From the NCBI GenBank assembly GCA_025174535.1, contig JALBUN010000016.1, forward strand, positions 309,463 to 373,462: a stretch of DNA of 64,000 nucleotides, written 5' to 3'. Below, one piece after another: positions 32,377 to 42,002 of this stretch (position 1 is the stretch's first letter; every line of letters starts with the position of its first letter). The stretch comes from Cantharellus purpuraceus. Its lineage: Eukaryota > Basidiomycota > Agaricomycetes > Cantharellales > Hydnaceae. The translations under genes were made by a program, and so were the position numbers. Under the pieces are notes generated by a model. It made no database searches. It was given only the letters and a program-made list of their open reading frames with translations, and was not told the origin of the DNA.

Positions 32377-34372
32377 TGTATGGGAACTGGTTTTCCCTTA
32401 AAAAGATCTTGTTTAAAGTCCCAAAACTGTACAATTCCACTTGATGGCCTTAAAATATCTGCATATATCTGCTGCTTTCTCTTGATTCAGGGCCATTCAA
32501 ATATTCTCTATTTTTTCATATTTTTTCGGGAATTTTCCATGCAGAAATGAGTCTACAAACTTATTGTTCTGCTGGGCGAAGTTTTGGGACCCACATGGAC
32601 CCACAAACCTTCGCAGATGTCAGCAGCCTCAAAGTCAGCCGGAGTCACCTGGACAACTGACTCATTTTCAATCACATGACTCATTTCAATCTCCGACTCA
32701 ATCTGGTCACCACTGCCAGTAAATCCTCAATATCTTCACAACCACTGCACCTCCTGACTCCATTTTCAGTGGAGAGTTCAATAGAAGCTGTGCCTACCCA
32801 TAGCTGTGCTAATCAGCCTGGGAAACGAAGTATTGACTGAGTTATTTGAGTAATGGTGACTCATGCAATGACTCCTGCCATGACTCATACCATGACTCCT
32901 GTGATTACTCATACTATGACTCCTGCTCTGAGTCACACTATGACTCCATCCATGACTCATACCATGAGTCAGAGCAAATCCAAGCAGCTCATTGGCTAGG
33001 AAACTTCCACCCCCTTCTCACATATTCCACTAGCTTCCAGTAGTTTCCATCTATTAATAGGTAGAAGTTTCCAGTAGTATTAGTCAGCTCCTGTAAATAC
33101 AATATAAAAGGAGCCCATTCTGCCTCTGAAATAAATAACCATTTCTACCCCATCATTTGCACATCAGTGTGACTAGAGTGACATACAGTGTCATCCTCTA
33201 TGACGCTTATTCAGAAATACAACAAATACATATGTACAACCTATTTTCCTCAAATTTTATACAATACACTTCAATTCAAACTTATTTTCATATTTCAACA
33301 TGATTCTCAAATTTTACACAATATACTAGATTAAAACATATTGTGATATTTTGGCATAATTCTCAAAAATAATTCTTTTTTCCCCATTTAGTGGTGGCAA
33401 CTCTCTTGAAGGAACATCCAAATATCATTGATTCTTTCTTATACAATACTTGTAACATAATTTGAACTATCTTTAGTCCCCACCTGGTATTTGTATATCT
33501 AAATACCCTATATAATACCAATTATATTAATACATACATTCCTATTATATCCATGTAAATGATTATGTTCATCTCAACCAAATATCTCATCTTTTAAAGT
33601 TTATTAAAATATAGAATATATGTTTATATTAATGAAAATTTCACACATCCGAAATCTTTTAAGATATCCAAATTGTAACTCCCTGGCTTTATGTATCATT
33701 GAAATCCTGATGTATATCTCCTATACATCAGAATATTGTATACTGACATGATTCCGAACAAGCGTCTATATCTCAGTAACTGTTGATTGTCCAGTTCAAG
33801 GGTCGCTTACAGTTGTGTAACTGTATTCGATTGCACTCGAAGTAGTGATTGTCCTGCTTTGGGCGTGAGTGTAGTATCTACCTCGTGTGACTACGAATCT
33901 ACAGGGTGAGATTGTCTGTCGATAGTCCTGCCATTAGTGCTCTTGTTTAAGTTACTAGTGTGTACTGCCTTTGCAGAGCATTAGGATCTTGAACTTGTGA
34001 AGCAGTTGCTAGACTACTTCACACATCGCTGTTACCTGCTTCAGAGTGTCACTGGTTGGACGGTCGGATTCATCCACCTACTTCCTCTAGCCTCTAAGTG
34101 CATTCCCCTCTTTTTGGAATATCTGGACCCCTAAGCGTCCGTGAACTCTAGACTCTGGAAGTCTTATTCATTCCCTACTGCTAAGAAACGAATTACCTTC
34201 CTGCGTATCGCCTGCATTGACCATTACAACGGATTGTAACCAAAGTACAAATGTTAAATTGTTTCTGGAGTTGTGCTGCAGTAGGATTTGATATTCTTCT
34301 CAGCTGTTCATTCACGGAATTGTGGTGATTTAGAGTTTGCCCTAACACCATAATTTTGCGGGTTCCAAAACA
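32377..34372 (+). mobile_element. Solo LTR-A2, copy 2 (plus), with 34-bp flanking duplication
   Basis: TGTATGGGAACTGG to GGTTCCAAAACA, 1996 bp including a MITE. The flanks are a 34-bp direct duplication of G1' RT sequence (32343-32376 and 34373-34406) instead of the usual 5 bp. Seven perfect TGASTCA sites (32658, 32677, 32857, 32881, 32929, 32953, 32965) lie upstream of the TATA-like tataaaaggagccc (~33103). Confidence 0.9.
33202..33766. mobile_element. MITE, copy 2 (565 bp)
   Basis: Ends GACGCTTATTCAGAA and CCGAACAAGCGTC; 3-bp target duplication TAT at 33199-33201 and 33767-33769. Excision restores LTR-A2 (catcctctat/atctcag). Confidence 0.9.
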
Positions 34373-34540
34373 AATCCTGCCGGGGAGAGGATATAGCCTA
34401 GGTATTCGACTGAGTCGGAGTGGAATTTGCATTTGTCAGGGCAGGCAAAGAGGCCATGTTTTTGGAGATGTTGGAGTACCTCTTGGACATGTGTCTGATG
34501 TTCTTCTTTGTTGTCCAAATATACCAAAAATGTCATCTAA

Positions 34541-35092
34541 GACGCTTGTTCAGAAATACAACAAATATGTATATACAACCTATTTTCCTCAAATTTTACA
34601 CAATACACTTCAATTCAAACTTATTTTCATATTTCAACATGATTCTCAAACTTTACACAATATACTAGATTAAAACATATTTTGATATTTTGGCATAATT
34701 TTCAAAAATAATTCTTTTTTTCCCCATTTAGTGGTGGCAACTCTCTTGAGGGAACATCCAAATATCATTGATTCTTTCTTATACAATACTTGTAACATAA
34801 TTTGAACTATCTTTAATCCCCACCTGGTATTTGTATATCTAAATAACCTATATAATACCAATTATATTAATACATACATTACTGTTTATATAAACAGTTA
34901 TGTTCATCTCAACCAAATGTCTTATCTTTTAAAGTTTATTAAAATATGTTTATATTTATGAAAATTTCACACATCTGAAATCTTTTAAGATATCCAAATT
35001 GTAACTCCCTGGCTTTATGTATCATTGAAATTCTGATGTATATCTCATATACATCAGAATGTTGTATACTGACATGATTCTGAACAAGCATC
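34541..35092. mobile_element. MITE, copy 3 (552 bp), inside the RT catalytic motif of G1'
   Basis: Ends GACGCTTGTTCAGAA and CTGAACAAGCATC; target duplication TAA at 34538-34540 and 35093-35095. On the element strand the insertion separates the Leu and first Asp codons of YLDD. Confidence 0.9.
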
Positions 35093-36356
35093 TAAGTAAA
35101 TGAGGACAGTCACATCGAGGAGGTCAGTGAAGGTATCATTCATGAACCTCTGGAAGGCAGCCGGAGCATTGGTTAGTCCGAAGGGCATGATGCACCACTC
35201 AAAAGATCCATATTGTGTGTGGAAGGTCATTTTCCATTCGTCGCCTTCTCAGATGCAGACTAGATGGTAGGCATGTTGGAGATCTATTTTGAATAGATCT
35301 TAGCCTTTCGAGGACTCTCAAGTAGGTCTGCGGTGTGGGGTATTGGGTATCGGTCTTTCTTAGTGATCTTGTTGAGTCCACAGAAGTTGACGCACAGATG
35401 GAGTGATCCATCCTTTTTGCGGACAAATAGGACCAGAGCTCCATGGGGAGATAGGGATGGGCGGATGAAGCCCATGGCCAAGTTCTCATCTATGAATGTT
35501 TGGAGAGCCAGTAGCTCTTTTTGGGATAGCAAGTAGATAGGGCCAAGTGGAGGGGTGGAGTTGTCATCCAGTTCCATCTTGAGATTGTATGGTCGGTGTT
35601 CTGCTAGGGAGTCGGCTTTAGACTTGCTGAACACGTCGGCGAACTCATGATACTCCTTAGGAACCATAGATAGGTCCGGTGGAGTTGATCGGGTGGAACG
35701 AGTGGCGAGGAATATTGGGTTGGAGAGGTGAACCTGGAATGTGTGAGAACCATCCAGTTTGCTTAGTCTGGCGAAGACCATAGCGTCCACCAGTGATATA
35801 AATGGCGGGGTAGATGGAATATCTATCAGAGCGGAGTCAGCGGAGGCGGAAGATAATTTTGCACCTAAAGTTGCTGGTGACATTGGGGATGACACAGCCT
35901 GCACTGGAGAACAGAATGTGATATGGCCCAATGCCCAGTCAATCAACAGATTGTAGCGGGTGAGCCAGTTATGTCCGAGAACCACAGAACAGCTGGAGTC
36001 AAGTGGAGTAACATAGAATGTAAGGTTCTGGATTTCTCCAACAGAAAAACGGATAGACAGATCTATAGCTCGTGAAATAACAGCATTAGTAGTGCCATCA
36101 AATAATCAGAGTGAGATTGGAGTTATGGTGTATGTATGGAGTTTAGGTAAATCAGAGAAAGAGGAATCGAGGAAACAATGAGTAGAACTGGAGTCAATTA
36201 ATGCTTGAATAGCGGTATCGGGAATGGAGTCAGAGTAGATGAGGAGGGTAAGGGAGTCGGAGTGGGAAAGAGTGGATGCATTCAGGTGGACCTCGTTTGT
36301 CGTACGGGGAGTACCAATGCAGCCCTCAGCCTGTACGGAGGCTATAGGACTGCTTA

Positions 36357-37609
36357 CTATTTTTTTGGGTCCATCACTTTTGTGTCAGACTTGTCTGTCG
36401 TGGCATTGGTGGCATGGCCCTTTGCCTTCGCTGTGGATGAGGTTGCCTTGTTGCAATCCTTGGCTTGGTGGCCAGGCTTTCCACAGAAAAGACAGAGGTT
36501 GTTGTCCATGCAGCGCTGGCATTCCTGCTGGGTAAGTTTTCTGTCCTTCCCCAGCTTGGTGGAGAGGTCCAGAGTACTCTTGCAAGCTCTGGAGTTATTG
36601 CTGGTGCTGGAATTGTTCTGACCAGAACCGGAAGCAGCAGCATTACCAGTGTTTGACTTCTGGCCTGAGTTGGTGGTGGTCCTCTTATTGGACCCCTTGT
36701 TGGACTTAGGGGTCTTGTCCAATGATTTGTCCGATTTGTTGTTGGCTGAATTTTTGTGGGAGACCTTGGATTGATGTTCCCAATAATGGGCATTGATGGA
36801 TTGGGTGAGCTTGTGGAGGTTAACCAAAGCATCTGGCTTACCGACGCGTGATATCTTGTCCTTGATGCAGGATGGGAGTCCAACGTAAAATTGGCGTCAG
36901 AGTGCGGCATCACCCCATTGGACTTTCAGGGCTAGCTGCTGGAAACTCACAATGTATTTTGCGATTTTGTGATTTTCCTTCATCCAAAGTTGATCAAGTT
37001 CGTTCTTGGCATCGGCCTCGGGGTTGTAAGGACTGAAATTGGTCCGAAGTTCAGAGATGAAATCGGAGTAGTCTTCTGACCATATTGGGTCATTGGAGTT
37101 GTCCATGAGCGCTGGCTCAAAGTAGTCCAGTGCAGTGCCCTTGAGATAGGACATGGCGAAGGTGACCTTTGCCCGATCGGATGTGAATGTGTTGGAGTGG
37201 TCATGGAAATTCAACCGGCATTGCACCAAGAACGGCTGGAGCTTTCGCAGATCGGAGCCATCAAAGGGGTTGGGTTCTCAGACCTTGGTCCAGGACTTAG
37301 GAGCTTGTGGGTTACAGATGCTGCTGGTGAGCAGGGAGATGGCTTGCACCAGATTTGGAGAGGGCGGGTGTCGTCTTCTTCATTGATGGCCTCTATGTGG
37401 TCTGTTGGTTCTTCGACGACCTCGGGGATGGTGTCGATGCTGGGAGCAGGCACCTCAACGGTTCGTGCGTGTTCGGAATTGGTGGTGGATCGTGGCATTG
37501 GTAGGAGTGAGTATGGCAGTTTGAATATACTGTTATGCACTAGGTCCGATTGGGGGTCAGAGATTGGGTTGGAGGTTGGGTTGGAGGTTTTGTCGGAGTC
37601 GGAGCACAT
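36357..37609 (-). pseudogene. Gag of chromovirus G1'
   Basis: Starts MCSDSDKTSNPTSN at 37609. A frameshift near 37365 leads into MVQCRLNFHD (37229-36897), then TGA at 36899-36897 where G1 has CGA. The last part (36827-36357) holds LTQSINAHYWEH, a Ser/Asn/Lys linker and the CCHC knuckle CLFCGKPGHQAKDC (~36497-36456), ending DPKK stop with the same A7 run as G1. Confidence 0.88.
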
Positions 37610-37647
37610 CGTGGGGGTCAGAACGGACCTGGCTTCAGCTTATGTGC

Positions 37648-38626
37648 TGTGCCCTCACTAATACCGGTGTCTGAGATGTCGGAGATGGAGTATGACTTAG
37701 AGAGTTAGGATTGGACTTAGACGCTTATTCAGAAATACAACAAATACGTATGTACAACCTATTTTCCTCAAATTTTATACAATACACTTCAATTCAAACT
37801 TATTTTCATATTTCAACATGATTCTCAAATTTTACACAATATACCAGATTAAAACATATTGTGATATTTTGGCATAATTCTCAAAAATAATTGTTTTTTC
37901 CCCATTTAGTGGTGGCAACTCTCTTGAAGGAACATCCAAATATCATTGATTCTTTCTTATACAATACTTGTAACATAATTTGAACTATCTTTAATCCCCA
38001 CCTGGTATTTGTATATCTAAATACCCTATATAATACCAATTATATTCATATATACATTCCTATTATATCCATGTAAATAATTATGTTCATCTCAACCAAA
38101 TATCTTATCTTTTAAAGTTTATTAAAATATAGAATATATGTTTATATTTATGAAAATTTCACACATCCGAAATCTTTTAAGATATCCAAATTGTAACTCC
38201 CTGGCTTTATGTATCATTGAAATCCTGATGTATATCTCCTATACATCAGAATATTGTATACTGACATGATTCCGAACAAGCGTCTTAGGAACTAGGCGTG
38301 ATTTGATATTTGAACTGGGGAATGAAGTCCCCAGTTGGGCAACTTAAATACATATTGGAAATCTAATAATAATTACTCCGGTGATGGGTCTCTGAGGCCG
38401 ACGGCCTTACATGAGTATGTCTGAGTCCGATGGGGATGGATGTCCAGGTTCCTATGGTGATGCTGATGCATCAATCGGAACTGGAGATGGATGGGCAGAA
38501 TCGGCGGCGGCAATTGGACAGGTAGATGGAGACGTGGTGGTTTCCAAATGGAGTATAGATTTCATACGCGTGGGGATCTGAGTGGATCAGACAGGGATCT
38601 GGGCGTTAATGAATATAGTCATAACA
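37648..38626 (-). repeat. 5' LTR of G1' with MITE inside
   Basis: Reverse of the G1 LTR: plus strand begins tgtgccctcacta and ends atagtcataaca. About 410 bp of LTR are split by MITE copy 4 (37720-38284). Confidence 0.87.
37720..38284. mobile_element. MITE, copy 4 (565 bp)
   Basis: Ends GACGCTTATTCAGAA and CCGAACAAGCGTC; target duplication TTA at 37717-37719 and 38285-38287 within the 5' LTR of G1'. Confidence 0.9.
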
Positions 38627-39211
38627 ACATCTCAGGTGATGATCTCCATGGAAGATAGTGCCCTGAGAGGCTGTGGTTGTCAAGTTACAGAATATTTATT
38701 GATCAGAGACATCTGAGCTTGAATTCAGGCCAAATGCCTGGTCCAAAGGTGGAGAGCTGACTGTGTGAAGGTTTGTGGGCACCTATGGGTCCACAACTGT
38801 AGCATGGCAGAATAAGAGCATTCTGGGCCAAGTTCTGCATGGAATATTCCTGAAAAAAGATGGAAAAATAGAGAATATTTGAATAAGTCCATCCCAGGTA
38901 CAAGCACCAAATATATGCTGATATTTAGGAATGGAAAGGCAAAGTATAGCACATTGGTGGTGCATAAATAGGATTTGATAGGGAAAAGGTGGTTCCCATA
39001 CACCATCAGCCTTGGGGACCCAAGTAATTATTATTAGATTATGTATTTAAGTTGCCGAACTGGGGACCTCATTCCCCAGTTTGAATATCACATCATGCCT
39101 AGCTCCTAAGTCTGATCTGAACTGTCTAAATCATACTCCATCTCCAAAATCTCGGACAAAGGTATTAGTGAGGGTGCAGCATATAAGCTGAAGCCAAGTC
39201 CATTCTGACCC

Positions 39212-40531
39212 TGTTGGGGTATATGCAGTTCTAAACTACTTCAAATAAGGACTATTATTTAGTAGTTTAAAGGTATTTCAAATGTTCTATTGAATGTACT
39301 TATATTTCGCTTTTTTGTGTATTTGAGCCCACAAGTGTACACAAGGGGTCAGTTGCTGATATAATCTGTCATTCAACTCCGACAAGCACTCACGTGTGAG
39401 CAAATGATGCGTGTATTACATAATCATCAGAGTTCATGCACTTCAGCCAAAAGCGGCCACAGAAGGTTCTGACACCTTCCTGGACCTTCCACAAGGTTCC
39501 CTGGCCTTCTCTTTCCTTCCAGGGGCTTCCCTAAGTGCCAGGAATGTTCTCTGATTAGTTTCATAAGCTAGATAGTCCATGTATATAAAAAGGGCTGCAA
39601 CAGCAGTGCAAAAATAAGATCTTTTTACCACACACACACAGCAGTGTCTACTCAAGCATTGAGTAATCATCACATAGGCATCACGCTTATATCAGCTACT
39701 CTTAGTGTATATTAACTTTGATTGACTCTTGGAGAAGCCAGAAGTTATTATATTACAAGTGCAGCAGGCTCTAATATTAATCAAATTCAGAGAAGAGGTT
39801 AATATGGAGTAACTGATTAGTAATTAACACACTACAAGCCCACTTGGAGCAGTAACTTGAAGTGTATTAATTGTTGCCACAGGAAGTGAAGCAATAGAGA
39901 TTTTTATGCTTGTTACGTGTAGTTCACGCTTTACTGCTGATGCAATGTAAAGTCAAGATTGACAGGTGTTCAAGGGTTCAGATACTTCAAAGGGGGAAGT
40001 AACCTAGTGCCTTAGGACCGCAGGTTGAGTGGATTAAAGCCAACAATAATCCCTTCAACGTAAAAAAATAGATACACACTTGAACACTTCCTTCTGAACA
40101 AGCGTATTCACTGTACGTGTTTATCCATGATAGAATCAACAGTCAAGGGATATTAATCTCATCTCAAAGAGGTGAGTTAATAGACTGTGTTGTTGATTTA
40201 TTTAAATGCCCACAATTGAACCAACCGATCAATAGCAAAGTACGTGTTACCTGACTAACCTCAGAGTCTCAATTAAACGTGCAAGATTCTTGATTATAAC
40301 CAATAGCCCAATACGTGATAATTTGACTAACCTCAGAGTCTCAATTACACGTGTAAGGTTCTTGATCAATGACTTGATTGTGTTTGTTCACCGGAGTATA
40401 ATTTCTTAATTGGGTTCTCCGTTAAAATAGTTTCAAGCTTATTGCTAGCCTTGAAAGGTCATACATCCTTGGGCTAAACTTAGATTGTGATTAACACCAC
40501 AGTTTAGGTTGAAGTTCATGGTTCCAAAACA
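39212..40531 (+). mobile_element. LTR-D, copy 1 (1320 bp)
   Basis: TGTTGGGGTATATGC to GGTTCCAAAACA; TATA box gtatataaaaaggg near 39580. Flanks do not match (gaccc versus cattc): the left flank is G1 leader, the right is a copia gag, so this LTR probably formed by recombination between two insertions. The segment 39876-40372 is inverted relative to the other copy at 60242. Its last 12 bases equal those of LTR-A, suggesting related families. Confidence 0.85.
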
Positions 40532-41162
40532 CATTCTTCGATCTCTTCTGGTTTGCATGTAATCATCCTGATTGTTTGCACAATTGGATGCCAGGATTCT
40601 GGTACATTCCTGAGTAAAGTGGCCACATGAGTGGAGTCGGGTATCATTTCACCCATCCGTTTCAATTGATTCCTGTATTCCTTCATGACAGTGATATATG
40701 TGATAACAGACTGGCCTTCAATCATGTGGTAATTTTTGTATTTCATCCTGATTATACTGATTTTGCTTGGATCAGTAGATTTGAATTTCCTGATGAGTAT
40801 GTTCCATGCTTCGCTTGCAATGTCGTTATCATCAATTGCAGTCTGGAGTTCAGGTGAGATACAGAGCAGAATTTGGTTATATGTGACATTGTTACAATCA
40901 TTCCATTCATTGATGAGATGTGATAGTGGTGTGGTGCTGATATATGGAATGTTATCAGTCATAGTAACTGCTTGGTCCATGAGCGAAGGTAGAATATCAG
41001 TACCGAGAATGATAGCATATAAGCCATGATCTCTCACCATGGCTAAAAGTTCCCTTTTCAAGGAAATTCAGTTGTCTTGACCCAATTTGGGTTTGAGACC
41101 TCGAAATTTGTGTACATCATGTTTCGGGTGAGAAGTAGTGAACGCAACTTGAGTCATGGTAG
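40532..41162 (-). pseudogene. Ty1/copia Gag fragment, cut by LTR-D
   Basis: Minus strand starts MTQVAFTTSHPKHDVHKF at ~41160; an in-frame TGA near 41071 replaces a Trp-type position before FSLKRELL-like sequence. Then a copia Gag (UBN2-like) domain: ILLCISPELQTAI, EAWNILIRKFKSTD, VITYITVMKEYRNQL, PESWHPIVQTI. It ends at the LTR-D edge at 40531. No zinc knuckle or pol is present. Confidence 0.8.
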
Positions 41163-41607
41163 ATCGATGAGACTCTTAATCTGTTGTAAGATTAAGTGGA
41201 TGGATAGCAGACAGTAGAATAAGAGCATAGAATTCCAATATATAATTGGAATCTTAGAGATAAAAGGCAGTGAGTCAGAGAGAAAAGTACAACTGTGTTT
41301 GACTGGAGAACTGTGTATTAGTAGAACACATACTTATACATATGAGAATGACCTTGGTGTCCGGATCATGAACATGATGTCAGAATTACATATACACAAG
41401 TAAATGCTTAGCATATTCATTCACTACTCCTGAATGTAAACAGTGATTGGATATACAGATGGATGTTTGTGTGGACAACAGTAACATGACTGCATCTTGT
41501 GAGATGTTTGGATATGGTCCAGCAATATCAAGTTTGAGATGTATATTAATATGATCTGGTGGTATGGAGCCTGAGTTGAGTGATCAGCAGGTGAGTACAT
41601 TTCTCAA
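41163..41607 (-). repeat. Probable leader/5' LTR of the copia fragment
   Basis: Directly upstream of the copia gag on the minus strand; contains gattccaattatatattgg-like sequence and no ORF. The LTR ends cannot be fixed from one copy. Joins LTR-C at ~41608. Confidence 0.35.
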
Positions 41608-42002
41608 CAAGTTTGACTTGTCAAGAAAGTGCTTGTCAAGAAGCTAGCAACCAAGAAGTTAATGGGGCAAATCTTAGTTGATATACGAACTACTGTAATA
41701 GACAGAGAGTAGCCTATATAAGTATGTGGAGAATTGAATGATGAAGCTAAAAGCGATAAGACAATAAGATGGATATGGAGTACAACATGGAAAGGAGTTT
41801 GGAGTTTGGACCCAAGTCCAAACTATACTAAGCAATATAAAAGAAGAAGGTTTGTTGTAACCCATAAGAAGAAACTACTTATAAGGAGAACAATAATGGA
41901 GTTTGGGGTTGATGGAGGTGGAGTTGACAGAGAATGGAGATGAAGGAGATGTAGATGGAGATGGAGATCCAGAGATTGGACTTGGTGTTACAGGATGTAA
42001 CA
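41608..42002 (-). repeat. LTR-C: 3' LTR of chromovirus G2, left end truncated
   Basis: Matches ~61645-62047 from gtttgacttgtcaag to ggtgttacaggatgtaaca. On the minus strand it begins TGTTACATCC. It sits left of the G2 antisense ORF and integrase, exactly where a minus-strand element has its 3' LTR. The far end of the LTR is missing. Confidence 0.75.

Larger units (their letters stand above)
31664..36359 (-). pseudogene. Protease, RT and RNase H of G1', split by MITE and LTR-A2
   Basis: Protease part includes [11 protein letters not shown] (~35980). [19 protein letters not shown] and KIYSK (35284), then stop; the palm motif VYL/DD is cut exactly between L and D by the MITE at 34541-35092. Downstream sequence reaches YLGYILSPAG, cut again by LTR-A2 (32377-34372). 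RNase H: LLETDASNYALAV (~32130) and NLEYFSTTKLL. Residues between FLG and KGIQW are missing near 32263 (24 codons present in G1), an in-frame deletion at a ctagg microhomology. Enters from Gag by the -1 shift at 36366-36360. Confidence 0.88.
26399..38626 (-). mobile_element. Ty3/gypsy chromovirus G1' with antisense accessory ORF
   Basis: Minus-strand order: 5' LTR 38626-37648, Gag, protease, RT, RNase H, integrase, chromodomain, an antisense (plus-strand) ORF at 28387-30026, 3' LTR 28246-26399. Nested insertions: solo LTR-A in the 3' LTR, MITE in the 5' LTR, MITE and LTR-A2 in RT. It lacks a matching 5-bp target duplication (gaaac versus acatc) because flanking LTR-A sequence is deleted. Closely related to G1 at 2270-9403. 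Multiple stops and frameshifts make it inactive. Confidence 0.9.
24229..39002 (-). mobile_element. Solo LTR-A (minus) carrying nested elements
   Basis: Pieces 24229-24635, 26033-26398 and 38627-39002 are collinear with the reference LTR-A in reverse. Ends are TGTTTTGGAACC and GGTTCCCATACA, and the 5-bp target duplication CCATC is at 24224-24228 and 39003-39007. It was later hit by LTR-A2 (24636-26032) and chromovirus G1' (26399-38626). About 300 bp of LTR-A are missing next to G1', so that junction suffered a deletion. Confidence 0.87.
24053..39181 (+). repeat. G1-type LTR (plus), outermost host of the nest
   Basis: Pieces 24053-24228 and 39003-39181 together form one diverged G1 LTR (TGTTATAACTATATTC ... 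GTGAGGGTGCA), followed by ~30 bases of G1 leader. It is interrupted by a reversed LTR-A with target duplication CCATC. A few hundred bases of LTR thus enclose ~14.8 kb of younger insertions. Confidence 0.85.

Noticed and set aside
32852..32972. Possible CRISPR-like or tandem satellite array
   Set aside because: Spacing is irregular (about 7-24 bases) and the unit is a 7-bp site; no repeat-spacer structure.
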